DNA from: Chondrosia reniformis
Lineage: Eukaryota > Porifera > Demospongiae > Chondrillida > Chondrillidae
Direction: 5' to 3'
DNA length: 64,000 nt
Assembly (NCBI GenBank): GCA_947172415.1
Contig: OX359202.1
Location: forward strand, 2,392,001-2,456,000
The stretch's first letter is position 1. The number at the start of each line of letters is the position of its first letter. The position numbers were made by a program, and so were the translations under genes. The notes below the pieces were generated by a model. That model did no database searches. It worked only from the letters and a program-made list of their open reading frames with translations, and was not told the DNA's origin. Positions 1 through 10,826 of this stretch are shown here, in pieces.

Positions 1-90
1 CTGTCTGTGTGGCAGCCCCTTATATTGTTTTCATTTGCTGATTACATTGTACGGCTTCATGTTACAGAAATATATATATATATATATAGT

Positions 91-165
91 TCATTTTCAG
101 AATGACAGCCAAGCGGCACCAGTAGAATTGGAGTAACAGCCATGCTGTGAAAACAATAATTAGGA
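91..165 (+). repeat. Dispersed repeat copy 1
   Basis: The block beginning 'gttcattttcagaatgacag' and ending near 'ctgtgaaaacaataatta' recurs at 1698-1775 with substitutions and a small insertion. The family was not recognised. Confidence 0.6.
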
Positions 166-1697
166 AAATTAATTCTTGGCTAATTATATTAGGCTTATAT
201 ATATATACAAGACTTTATGAGAATATATGTAAACTGTAAGAAGTATATATTACATCTATACAACCTATTTACCAACTGTGAGCATGCTGCATGGTTATAA
301 TAAAAGGATTGCTTGCATGTAAATACGTATAATTACCTAACATTATGGTACAAACAGATGGTAAGGGGAATTACAGTGGAACCTCTATTATATTATCCAT
401 TACCTAAAAGGAAAAGGAAGGTACGTATATGGGACAACTAATATACAGTGTGTATGCATTCCTTATAATCATGCACTTTTAAAGAACAAACTATAGAATT
501 GTTGTTTGAGCAATCATTTTTTTCCTACATTTTTCCCAACAAAGTGTCAACTAGAGGAAGCACTTGCAGTTTATTAATTATGCACACCTTCAGGCTTGAC
601 ATGCAGTTAATATTTTGTATATAATAGTTTTAATTTGAATTTTATCCTTAATGGAGTCGTATATATTTTACTAAAACTATGCTGTATGTACCTACATTGT
701 ATGTGTATATAAGACAAGTCCAGACCAGCTAGTTATAATTATATAACACTTGAATTTTCCTTCAAGTCAGACTGGAATCATTTGTTAGAGTTATCTATCT
801 CAGTCCAGGCCAATGAAAGTACCTATTTTCAGCCATTTCCATTCTTAGGATCTAGCTACTAAAAGGGAATTTATGGTATATAGTCAAAGGAATCCTGAAA
901 GTGTTTCATACAGTTTGCCCGTAGTATAGCCACTACAAACTGTATGAAAACATAGCATGACCGCTCTATTCAATATATTTTCATTACATAAATCAGCAAC
1001 AAAGCAATTTTGCAGTCATTTATCCATGATTTTCTAGATGTCAAAGTGTGTTTCAATGTCCTCAACCTTTGCATTGCAATGGTTAATAATTTCTGAAATT
1101 GTTTTCTTCTTTATTTCAAATGAATAGTACTAACATGTGAACTTATGCAAGTTCTAAATTGTGAATAATTTTTACTAACTAGGCAATAGGCTACCCAAAG
1201 TTTGAATAAATTTCAGCCAAACCTATACCATCCCTGCTTCATGCAGCTATCAAAGCCAATCATTCTTGGTGAGCCCAAACACAGAAGTGATGTGTATGAT
1301 TAATGTAGTATACCACTACTGTATTGTTTGACTTACCACAGGATCAATGTCTTGTTTTGTTAAGTGTTTTGTACCAGTCTGTCTTGCAGCACTGCCATAC
1401 CTATACTTCTAGATTCAGTTTTTAATGTTTACTTGTTATTTTTGTTTATGATTGCCTACCCTGTTAACAAGAAAGTAAGATATTCACACGATGAAAAATC
1501 TAAGATACCATTTTCCTACATGCTATATGCCTATTCTGTAAAAGGTATGTATGGTAAAAGTGATGAATATTGTCACAATAAGTTGATCTAGTTGAGAATA
1601 TCTCACTATTTTTAACAGAGTACTGTTAGATAGATATAGAATGTTCCAGTTGGAATTGTTTTAGGACAAGCTCAGCACAAGTCATGCCATATTTAGC

Positions 1698-1775
1698 AGT
1701 TCATTTTCAGAATAACAGCCAAGCAACACCATTAGAATAGCAGTCATGCAAGCATTTGCTGTGAAAATAATTAGT
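1698..1775 (+). repeat. Dispersed repeat copy 2
   Basis: This is the second copy of the block at 91-165. It begins 'gttcattttcagaataacag' and ends 'gctgtgaaaataattagt'. About three quarters of positions agree by eye. Confidence 0.6.
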
Positions 1776-3402
1776 TTTTTCCAGTGCTATTCTTGTTGCT
1801 GTACTACATTTTCTAGCTGAATGGAACCGGGGTTGGTGCTGCAGGGAAGCATTTGATGTTAAAGGAGTTGATGGTTTAAAGGAGTTGACTGTTTGTTGTA
1901 AAGTAAAAATTCCTGTGCATGACAGTAGCCCCGGGCACTTATTCAGTTACAGCAAGCAAAGGTGGTATCAATGAAACTGAAAGAAGTCTATATCAATATC
2001 TCTGTTACTCAAATATTTTGCACAGATATTTTTTATTATATAATTATATAGAGGAATCACTAAGTTGGTATAGTATATATCTCATATATATGTAGAGTTT
2101 ATATGATATGTTGTATAAAAACGTGTTATATATGGTGCCACGTTAGAAAACACTAAGTGTATTGCGTATTATGCACTAATATATACTTGCATGATTTTTA
2201 TAAATTAATATTAATGCAATTGATTTCTTTCACTTGCATGGATAATGCAGTATACTTTTTCCTCCTTATGAAATCTGATTCAAGCATCTTTCTTATGTAC
2301 TAAGGATGTGCATGAAATGATGGGGCCCCGGGGTATCTGTTGCGATCATGATGATTAGGGATGGCGACGTGTAGTGCCTGTGGAATAGTTCTTTGACATT
2401 ATTAGTGAGGTTCATCAAAACCTGTTACTGAGGTGAGATTGGTTCCGAAATTTGATGTGCATGTATGATCCATGTATTTTCTTTCAAAAAACATGTAAAG
2501 TCATGTAATGGCTGTAAACAAAGACAACTATGCATTTCTGTATATCAGCAAGAGGTATGAGTGCATACCAAGATTTGCCATTGACAAGTTTGTGGAGCTT
2601 TGTCTGGTATGCCACACAAGCAAGCCACAAAACATTGAAACCTATCATCTCATCTGGGTTCATGACTAGGGAACAGGTAGGTACTACGTGCCTGTTGTGT
2701 GATGCAGCTGCTTGCCCAGCTTTGGTGTCATGCAGTTACTCACTCTCTTGTGTCAATATTTTTATTTCAGATCAACCTTATAGACATGAGACATCGACCT
2801 GACAGCATCTAAAAATGGATAGGTCACTACATGGATCATTGGTCAAAAATGCACTTTTTATTCCCTTTAAGTAGAAAATCTGGAGCAGAAGTTGTACTGA
2901 ATCCCCAGAATCATGTTTTCTCCTATGTTAGTGTGCCCAAGATCCTACATTCAGACAATGGCTGCGAATTTGTGAACGAAGTTGTTGAAAGTGTGGTGAG
3001 GGAGTGGCCTGGTGAAGTGACCATTTTCAATGATCACCCACGAAATCCCAAGTGCCAGGGGCTGGTTGAGCAGGGTAATCATATGGTCAGGAAGCTTTTG
3101 GGAGTGCAAATCTATGAGTATGATGAGGGTGATTACCCACCTTGGTCTGAATGGCTCTCTTTCATACAGTGTAAGTATTCTCTTATTTGTTGTTTATGCT
3201 AAAACAAATCGTTTTTGTGGTATGCAATGTTACTTTAAAGCTGAACACAACTGTTTATGGTGCCATGAAAGCTACCCCTTATGAGCTAGTGTTTGAGCAG
3301 CCTCCTCGACAAATCATTTTTCCTGGAGCAAAGGGTAAGCGCATCATGGAAGAGGATGTGGAGGACTTGCTTGACACGGCGGAGGAAGAGCTAAGATCAG
3401 GT

Positions 3403-3495
3403 GGTGATGGCGATGGTACTGGTGGAGCAGATGACTGTGGGACTGTACTAGATGGTAGTAGTGTTGATGAAGGGCTTGCTGGAGAAACATTCTTA
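3403..3495 (+). repeat. Coding tandem repeat unit 1 of a 93-bp array
   Basis: This unit encodes an acidic Gly/Asp/Ser-rich segment (contains 'GDGDGTGGADDCGTVLDGSS'). Units 2 and 3 are at 4933-5025 and 5026-5118. The period of 93 bp is 31 codons, so the array is in frame within the integrase gene. Unit 1 is cut off from the rest by the element at 3496-4930. Confidence 0.85.
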
Positions 3496-3675
3496 CGCTA
3501 GTGGAACATGTCAACACTTCCACAAATTTTCAAAAAACTCGCTAACTAACACTCTTTTTTAATTTATTCTATTTTACTTTAGAAACATCGCATCGTTAAA
3601 CAAATTATATAGAATTGAAGCGCTATTCTTTCTTAATATATTGGCTACAACAGTTTCACGATTGCAGGCTTAAAG

Positions 3676-4035
3676 GAGAAGGTAGGCGGCCATAAGTGAT
3701 AGGTGCCAAATGGGTAAAAATGTTTTACCAGACAGTGGAAAATACAAAAATAGAATAAATGGTGACACCAATCTATGAAGGATAATGATATCTAATGATT
3801 GTATGTATACTCCTTTTAAATTCACTTTAGTTTTTGAATTATAATCGAGTGTTTTCTTACATTAATCGGCGCCTCTAGTACTTCATATCTCAGTTAAACA
3901 AGGGAATATTACAGGAGTATACATACAACTTTTAGGCTGTTACTTACTGAAGAGATTGATGTTAAAAAATGGTTTGATATACAATCCTCCACTGTCTGGT
4001 AATCGGTTCATTTTCCATTTGTCTCTTCTCCTTCG
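3676..4035. repeat. Imperfect 360-bp palindrome inside the TA element
   Basis: 'gtgccaaatgggtaaaaatg' with 'taccagacagtgga' near 3700-3735 is mirrored by 'cactgtctggtaatcggttc' at 3989-4010, and 'gattgtatgtatactcct' (about 3797) by 'aggagtatacatacaac' (about 3913). The arms would form a long hairpin. Confidence 0.7.
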
Positions 4036-4333
4036 AATAACGGTATTGTCATGTGACAGTCAGCCTAATACTGGTAGTCTTGCCAAGCCGTCATACAATG
4101 ACGTCTTATGACGTTGCATATGCACCCAAATATTTGGTAACATGTTATACAAACATTAGACTTCCGAAGTTGATATATCACGTAAAGCTTCTTGATAGCG
4201 ATACAGTTTCCTTGATTGGAGTTTTGTTGTTGTCGTAAGAGTTAAGTGAAAACAGTAAGCATATTGCATGTCTACTAATATCTATGTAATCATCAATGGC
4301 GAAAACATATGAGCATATAATCAAAAGATAAAT

Positions 4334-4690
4334 AGAACGTTTCAGCCATGTAGGCCTTAATTCCTCAGCTATTATTTATTTACTACGTTAACAATATCTG
4401 GGGAATTAAGGCCTACGAAGCCGAATCGTTTTATTTATCTTTTGATTATACTACTTTAGAGCGTTTCGGTCATGTAGGCCTTAATTCCTCAGCTATTGTT
4501 AACGTAGTATAATCAAAGAAGAATAGAACGTTTCGGTCAGGTATATAGGCCTTAATTCCTCAGCTATTATTAACGTAGTATAATCCAAGAAGAATAGAAC
4601 GTTTCGGTCACCTAGGCCTTAATTCCTCAGCTATTATTAACGTAATATAATCAAAAGAAAAATAGAACGTTTCGGTCACATAGGCCTTTA
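4334..4690. repeat. Tandem array, unit about 66-69 bp, 3.5 copies, with an inverted first copy
   Basis: Units start with 'gaacgtttcggtca' and contain 'ggccttaattcctcagctat' and 'taacgtagtataat'. Starts are near 4459, 4528, 4597 and 4665. At 4334-4450 one unit is followed by its inverted copy ('aattaaggcctacgaagcc'). Confidence 0.8.
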
Positions 4691-4932
4691 TTGGCCTTCC
4701 TCTGTCGTTGGCCTTCCTCCACTATACTATATGAATTGCTCAAAAGTTTTCACAATTGATAATTTCACATCGATAACGACTAGTGATGACTCGTGACGTT
4801 TCAGTGCTGGTGCTCCACTTCACGCGCAGGTCACATGCTAAAGACACTTCCGCCTGGAATATGACACTTCTGTAGGCGCTAATTTGATGATTTACTAAAA
4901 TCGGAAACTCGCAGACATGTTCCACATGCGTA

Positions 4933-5118
4933 GGTGATGGCGATGGTACTGGTGGAGCAGATGCCTGTGGGACTGTACTAGATGGTAGTAGTGTTGATGA
5001 GGGGCTTGATGGAGAAACATTCTCAGGTGATGGCGATGGTACTGGTGGAGCAGATGACTGTGGGACTGTACTAGATGGTAGTAGTGTTGATGAGGGGCTT
5101 GATGGAGAAACATTCTCA
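4933..5118 (+). repeat. Coding tandem repeat units 2 and 3 of the 93-bp array
   Basis: Two in-frame 93-bp units, nearly identical to each other and to unit 1 at 3403-3495, followed by a diverging partial unit at 5119. The long minus-strand ORF over this array is only a shadow. Confidence 0.85.
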
Positions 5119-6185
5119 GGTGATGATGAAGGTACTTGTGGAGCACTTGCATCATCAGAGAAACACAGAAAGTTGCGTGAAGAAGCTGATAAAAGGTATA
5201 GGGCCAATGCTGAGAAAATGAAGGTAAAGTATTGCAAAGGCAAGAGAAAAAGACAATGTTTTTTTGTCCTGGGAACTTTGTCAGTGTCAGGATCCCAAGG
5301 ATTGACCATGCCTCAACCGACCGTCATTGGCTACCTTGTGTTGTAGTAGAACGCCTTGGGAAAGTGCACCACTTGTATCGGCTCAGGTAAGGTTGGTAGA
5401 ATATATATTTTATGCTTTCCACAGGGCACTATAGTGTTTAATGTTAATGCTTACTATTAGTGTTATACTGGTGATTATATATAGGTGTTTAATGTACAGC
5501 TCTACAATGCAGATGTGCCTCTTGTTTGATCATGTAGTGTACATGCTATTGTGTCATATTACTTCATACTAAATACCTTGTATATAGGTCCTCTTGTGGA
5601 GTGCTTAAGACACGCTTTGGTGAGAGTGACCTGGAACTCTATCGTGGAAGCCTTCCACTTACAGTAGAAGAGTGGAAGAAGGATCCTGTTTTGTCACTGA
5701 GAGGTAACAAAGAAATTGAATTAACCAAACGAGTTTGAAGTCGGCCGCTGCAATTGCAAGAGCGAATGTCGAAGCCTAAGGTGTTCTTGCCAAAAACTTG
5801 GGTCACCCTGCACATCAAAATGTCATCAGGGTATATCATGCATGCTCTAATTTCCCACCATCACAAATGGACACACCAGCCAAAAGACAAAAGGTAGTTA
5901 GTTGCCTATCAAATGCCAAAAATCTCATTTTGAAGAAAAGACAGAGCAAGCACAAGAGTACAACACAGACTTCCGCAGTGATTGACTTGACATCCAAACC
6001 GGACACAAATGAGAGCTCATCTACTAAGAAGAAAGTTGATAAATCATTAAAGAAAAACCTCTCTGACCCAGTGCTTGAACTTGGGACAGTTTCCACATGT
6101 ACAAGGATCATTCTTCAGACAGTGTGTGATTTTTTAAAGTTTAATTTTGGTGACAGTCTTGCTTGAATTCTCGGCATTTTTGAAT

Positions 6186-6330
6186 ATAGAATCGAACATA
6201 CTTGTACTCTCCCTATAGAATCGAACGTGTACTTTCTATAGAATCGAACGTACTCTTTCTATATAGAATCGAACGTACTCATACTATTCCTATAGAATCA
6301 AACGTGCGCAATCTATAGAATGCGCGACAA
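6186..6330. repeat. Short irregular tandem repeat
   Basis: 'tatagaatcgaacgtactc'-like units recur about six times, spaced 22-32 bp apart, ending in an AT-rich inverted segment ('caatctatagaatgcgcg' against 'tctatagattgcgcaa' at about 6380). Confidence 0.7.
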
Positions 6331-6404
6331 TCTAAAAATTGACCCGCATTGTAGGAATTCCTAGATTGTGTTGCCAATTCTATAGATTGCGCAAATCCAT
6401 AGAC

Positions 6405-6498
6405 AGCGCGGAACATATATATATATACAAGATTACAAACAGGAAGTCATACGTTAACATAATTTCTGAAAACAATATAGGGGCGCCTATGGTGCCCC
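6405..6498 (-). repeat. Truncated copy of the GC-palindrome repeat end
   Basis: On the minus strand this reads the terminal palindrome 'ggggcaccataggcgcccct', then 'atattgttttcagaaattat' and 'gttaacgtatgacttcctgt'. It matches the left end of the element at 31095-31805. The other end of this copy is not found. Confidence 0.75.
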
Positions 6499-6676
6499 AA
6501 AAACCACTTCTTTTACACTTGAAAGTTGAAATGGCTACTAACAAGCTCGAGGACGAATCAGTAAAAGATCCAGAATGCCAATTCTCATATATACTCTGAT
6601 ATATACTGTTACCTCAAAACAGGAAAATATCCAGAAGTTAGAAAGAGTATATGCAGAGCAGTGTAACTATATATTG

Positions 6677-6858
6677 TTAGAATAAGCACAATCTGGTATA
6701 AACCTTTAAAATCTTAAATAGCAGCTATTCAGAAGTTGCAGCTGTTTCTTATATTCTTTCATGATCTATATACACTCAGTACAAGAAACAGCTGCAAATT
6801 CTGAATAGCTGCTATTTAAGATTTTGGGATTTATGCCAGATTGTGTTAATAATTACAA
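6677..6858. mobile_element. Foldback (MITE-like) element, about 180 bp
   Basis: Long near-perfect arms ('cacaatctggtataaacc' with 'agcagctattcagaa', mirrored by 'ttctgaatagctgctattt' and 'gccagattgtgtt') enclose a short loop near 6755-6780. A pair of this size indicates a foldback transposon. Confidence 0.75.
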
Positions 6859-7588
6859 TGACTCATGATCAGTATATATATACATAGATATATGCGCAGC
6901 ATGCAGTGCATCGATCCATATACCGGATTTGCAAAAGGGGACCCTTATGAAAGTATTTAAGATGCTCCATGGCTAGAATTGTTGAGTTACATCCTTACTG
7001 ATTTTACACTTAAACTGAACTCATGATCATGATCGAAGGGTCACTGGATATATGTATATACTTCTTATTAAACAGAAATTCGAAATTATTTCTATATTAT
7101 GATGCAATTACACAAAAGTTAATAATATAATGCTGTTATACAGTACAATAATATAAATAGAGTTTCCAACAATTGAATATAAATAGGCATACTAAAGATA
7201 ATGGTGTTAACTGCAGCTGCATCTTCATTAGTCTGGTATTCTTTGCTTGAAATTATCTTTATGATAATAGAACTGCAAAAAGGAAGAAAAAAGAGCATTA
7301 AGAAGAAGACCTGCATACTTCTTTGTGGAACATGATTGTAATTTGTATTATAAAGGCAGCAAACCCAACACAGCAAATAATTTCAGTAAGAGAAAAGTAG
7401 TGCAGAGTGCAAGCACTAGAAGAGACCTCATAATATGTACACATGACTAAGGTCACTTAGGTAGAGATAAAACCTATGGAGCATTGAAAGATTGGTATTA
7501 TTGGCCAAAAATGTACACAGAAAATGGACAGGTACAGCTTTAAGTTCAATTTAAAGATGCTCAAGATGTCTTTAAGCTGACATTATTA

Positions 7589-7982
7589 GGCCAGGCAAAT
7601 TCGATTCCCAGTTTGCCGTCCCCGCCCGCATGCTTGTTTGGGCATGCCGTCGAACTTTCATTTTTCATTAGAGCACATAAATAGGCGCCAATGACTTTTG
7701 GTTATAACTTTCTTCTGTGCTCCCTTATTACATTTTCAACTTTAATACTGTGTGTTCTGCTTTAATATATATGTACAACTTACAATTTTTTCTTTATTAT
7801 TGTCAATTCAGTGAGTTTTCTTTGTCTGATGACTGATTGCATGATGAAATATACTCAATTCAGTGAGTTTTGTGTGTGATTACTGATTGCATTTGTAATA
7901 ATGAATAATAAAAAATGACCTCCCTCCTCATGCTATTTTCAAAACTGCTGGACGATAAACTGTGAATCGAATTTGCCTGGCC
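7589..7982. mobile_element. PIF/Harbinger-type MITE with TTA target duplication
   Basis: The inverted repeats are about 33 bp: left 'ggccaggcaaattcgattcc', right (reverse-complemented) 'ggccaggcaaattcgattca', both running on into a 'cagttt..cgtcc' block. TTA flanks at 7586-7588 and 7983-7985. A 3-bp TTA duplication is the hallmark of PIF/Harbinger elements. The interior is non-coding and has a local direct repeat ('caattcagtgagtttt' twice near 7805 and 7858). Confidence 0.85.
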
Positions 7983-7985
7983 TTA

Positions 7986-9230
7986 CCATATTCTCTCTAA
8001 TACATACTGGGTATTCTTACTACATTCAATATTCAAATGTGTTGCTCTCTATACATACATAAAAAGTGGCTCAAACGTCAACATTAAAAGAAGAACCGTT
8101 TTCTTTCATACAGTGACACTTTCTCTTAAACATTTTCGTTTTTATCGATACAATTAAGTAAGAGTAAGTGGTATAACAATTGAAATTACACTATAAAGTC
8201 GCTCTTAGCTCCTTACCAGGGCAATGATGCCAAATGACTTGAGCGAGCTCATCCTTGACTTTGTCACTCAGAGGCCTTAGCTATGAGAACCAGACTCCAA
8301 ACCGTTCACCCTCTTCACATCCTGGAATGTGCCTTTGTGGAAGGGATGGAAAAGAGTATATATGCCACTTTTGTATGGTTACCCTTGTCACATGATCCCT
8401 TCACATTTTGCTACTTTTTACAGATTTGCTAGTAACTGATGGAAGCACTGCCATCCCTACTTTCATGCAATTTCATGTTTTAAATGTTTTATTTATCTTG
8501 TATTCCCTCTTTTTTCTTGTTAATATTACTTGCTTAAATTTTTTTTGAAAGTTTTCTTTGCAACAAGTCGCAGTCAGAGAGTTCTTAATTAAAAAATGGT
8601 GACAAAAGGCTTCCTCTAATCTGACGTGCCATAACTAACCGTCTCTGCTCAAATCGTTTTAAAACAGATACGTGCCTATTACCTAGTTCTTAAAAGTTTT
8701 AGACGATAGACCCTTAATAAGTAGTTATCTATATGCGCGTTTATGCACTAGTGTGAAATAAAAGGAAAAAGAAGAAAATGAGGGAAACCGGAAGTAGACC
8801 TGCAACTGATTTACCAACTTCCAGCCCTTATGCACCCTTCAAAACAACTTTTACACAGTTGACATCGTACAAAAAGAAACATTAGAAGTTTAAAAGAACT
8901 AATTATAAAGACGCATTCACTGCCGATTTATATCGTGTTAATCCATAATACAATGAATTACAGCCGCCGTGTTTTTTTTCGCCCATCCATATCCCTATAC
9001 TTAGAGAGTGCTACCGTACTGTCTGATAGAGGACTAAAAGGTGACCCATTGTCCGGGATTCACTCACACGCTTGTTCCAAGCCTCTCGAGTGCAAGTTAC
9101 TGTATGGAAGGAAAGTATAGCCAGTAGCAGGCCTACTGTCTATTAGTGAACCGAGTTATAGTACTGATATTAGAAATAGAGAAGCTAGAAGCCTTATGTC
9201 TATGTAGTATGTATTCAAATGTAGAAGTTT
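7986..9230. other. Intergenic, nothing recognised
   Basis: I see no conserved coding signal, RNA gene or clear repeat. An ORF at 8935-9120 has no recognisable features. Confidence 0.4.
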
Positions 9231-9269
9231 AACTTGTTATTCCAACAGTTTCTGTGTTATGGTGTTACA

Positions 9270-9530
9270 TCTACGATAATAGGAGGCACAGCTAGACTGA
9301 GAGCAGAAGAGGGTAGACGGTCTAGAAATGAGAGGAGTGAGCGTCTAGGTCAGCACTGTGAAGCACAGAAAGTAAAAGACATTAACCACTTCATTCTTAG
9401 GTGTCAAAAGATTAGTAATGAAAGAGGTAGCTTGTTTGAGGAGTTAAGAGAAAGGGTTGCTGAATTTGATAGTAAACTAGATTGTGACAAGCTGATAGTG
9501 GCATTGACTGATGCTTGCAGGAGTACTAAA
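9270..9530 (+). pseudogene. Probable LINE reverse transcriptase C-terminal tail remnant
   Basis: The reading frame contains 'RLRAEEGRRSRNERSERLGQ' followed by 'DINHFILRCQKISNER', which resembles the zinc-binding tail (zf-RVT; C..C..H..C with HF.L.C) at the end of many non-LTR retrotransposon polymerases. Only the tail is left, and no RT core is found upstream. Moderate confidence, as the segment is short. Confidence 0.5.
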
Positions 9531-9547
9531 ATCTATAGGATCGAAGA

Positions 9548-9788
9548 TCGACCCATTGTCTTGCTTTCGATTGTACTGCTTGGTCCAAGCCACTCTCATA
9601 CAATCAGTACAGTTTGCATGTACAACTGAACACAAGCCGAAGACTTATCGATCGCTTCTCAAATTGGGGTAACTCTCTCGGACCTTAGTTCAATCGTATA
9701 TCTATATACTATCAAAGATTGACCCACTGCCTTGCTTTCGATTGTACTGCTTGGTCCGAGTCATGCACTCTCGTACAATCAGTACTCG
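9548..9788 (+). repeat. Direct repeat pair, about 70 bp, spaced by about 170 bp
   Basis: 'gcctt/gtctt-gctttcgattgtactgcttggtcc' followed by 'tacaatcagtac' occurs at about 9548-9610 and again at about 9718-9785. A weaker related block lies near 9045-9090. Confidence 0.75.
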
Positions 9789-10245
9789 AGCTAGCTTTCC
9801 CCAATGGCATTTCGATAAGTCATCAGCTTGTGGTCCATTCATCTCATGCCCAGTTGTACGAAGCAAACTTTTATTCTCATACAGCTATACCGTATTTTCT
9901 CATAGCATATATATTTTGTCCCATTGGACTTTTATCGCCAACCAAGCAGATGTTAAACTAATGAAATTTTGAGATCTTTTGGTATGATATTTAATGGCGA
10001 TAAGAGCTGTTAATAGCTATGATTACTGAGTTACAATGATATTTATCAAAAATCTTGTGATAACTGTAGGGCATCACTCTCAAATGTTTTTATCCGGTTG
10101 AGCTTGTTTGTAGCCTGCATGCATTGTCAGAGAGTACTTAGAGGGATGAAACAAAAATCCCCCTGCATGGGCAGTGTTCATCAACCTAGCTTAAAAACAG
10201 TATGAATTATAGTATTTCAGCACTATTAGGCTTCTGCAGTTTTGT

Positions 10246-10389
10246 CACAGGATCAATTGTCAGGTTTCATGCAGAAGGTATGAAACCTTTTTGAACTGCC
10301 AGCTTTCAAATGGTGTGAAAGTATGTATAAATGGTCAAAAGGTTTCAAATAGGTTTCATGCAATATGAAACCTGAAATTTGATCCTGTG
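10246..10389. mobile_element. Foldback MITE-like element, 144 bp
   Basis: Left arm 'cacaggatcaattgtcaggt' is mirrored by right arm 'cctgaaatttgatcctgtg'. The arms continue inward with 'ttcatgcagaaggtatgaaacc' opposite 'aggtttcatgcaatatgaaa' (each given in part). There is no ORF. The target duplication is unclear. Confidence 0.75.
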
Positions 10390-10826
10390 TGTAATTTTAA
10401 TTAGTCTAAAATATAGCTAACCATATACTTAACTCAATAGTCAGTTCAGCATGTACAGAACCAGAACTAACTTATCATCTTCACACAGATTGTCAAAATA
10501 GTTGGCTATATGCCTCATTGCCTGTAAGAGAGGTTGGCGTTCGGTGAACCACGCATTACACTAAAGCAGCCAATGTGCACCCTCCACCTTTCCTGCCTGA
10601 CACTCCTGCATGGTATGTCCTCTCCTATATTAAATCCCAATGAAGAGGCAAAGTAGTTAGAGTACGGGGGCAGTAGCCCCACAAGTTCTTATACTTGTTT
10701 TCTGGACATGCATCTCTGCTAGATATACTGTATAGATACTCTGATATACATATAACACAAACCAATGATGCATTTTTAAAGAGAATATATATTAATACTC
10801 ATGCATATATGCTACTGCAAAGGATT
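10390..10826. other. Intergenic, nothing recognised
   Basis: AT-rich spacer downstream of the sulfotransferase stop, presumably holding its 3' UTR. No conserved ORF is seen. Confidence 0.4.

Larger units (their letters stand above)
1..2500. other. Intergenic, no gene recognised
   Basis: I see no conserved coding region here on either strand. The stretch is AT-rich and has TA-rich microsatellite runs. The first 90 bases may be a diverged copy of the GC-palindrome repeat end seen at 6405-6500 and 31095-31180, because the order 'cccttatattgttttca', 'acggcttcatgtta', then a TA run is similar. A 46-base imperfect inverted repeat at 902-947 (arms 'tttcatacagttt' and 'aaactgtatgaaa') would fold into a hairpin. 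Confidence 0.5.
3496..4930. mobile_element. DNA transposon with TA target duplication, non-coding, 1435 bp
   Basis: The terminal inverted repeat is about 17 bp: the left end reads 'cgctagtggaacatgtc' and the right end, reverse-complemented, 'cgcatgtggaacatgtc'. TA dinucleotides flank it at 3494-3495 and 4931-4932. Removing the element and one TA restores the junction of two 93-bp coding repeat units of the integrase gene, which fixes the insertion point. It has no transposase. The interior holds a 360-bp foldback and a tandem array of about 68 bp. The TA target fits Tc1/mariner/pogo-type non-autonomous elements. Confidence 0.8.
2540..6166 (+). pseudogene. Decayed KRBA2/SCAND3-like integrase gene (DDE rve core), split by an insertion
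   Basis: Retroviral-type integrase core of the KRBA2-like class found in animal genomes. The DDE residues are visible: Asp in 'MDHWSKMH' (2831), Asp in 'LHSDNGCEF' (about 2948) and Glu in 'GLVEQGN' (about 3060), followed by 'ATPYELVF'. It looks spliced: an intron at 2677-2770 (GTAGGT...CAG) joins the upstream block ending in 'SSGFMTREQ' to 'INLIDMRHRPDS', and a second donor lies at 3171. The C-terminal half continues at 5118-5397 and 5590-5702 with a basic segment and a chromo/SH3-like tail. Lesions: a TAA just before 2815, a one-base slip in the T-run near 5260, and a 1.4-kb insertion (3496-4930). The terminal ORF 5798-6166 is lysine-rich and may be the gene's tail. This is a dead copy; whether it is a domesticated gene or a transposon gene cannot be told here. 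Confidence 0.7.

Noticed and set aside
4740-5309. 189-codon Pro/Ser-rich minus-strand ORF
   Set aside because: It is the shadow of the plus-strand 93-bp coding repeat, and it also crosses the edge of the inserted transposon.
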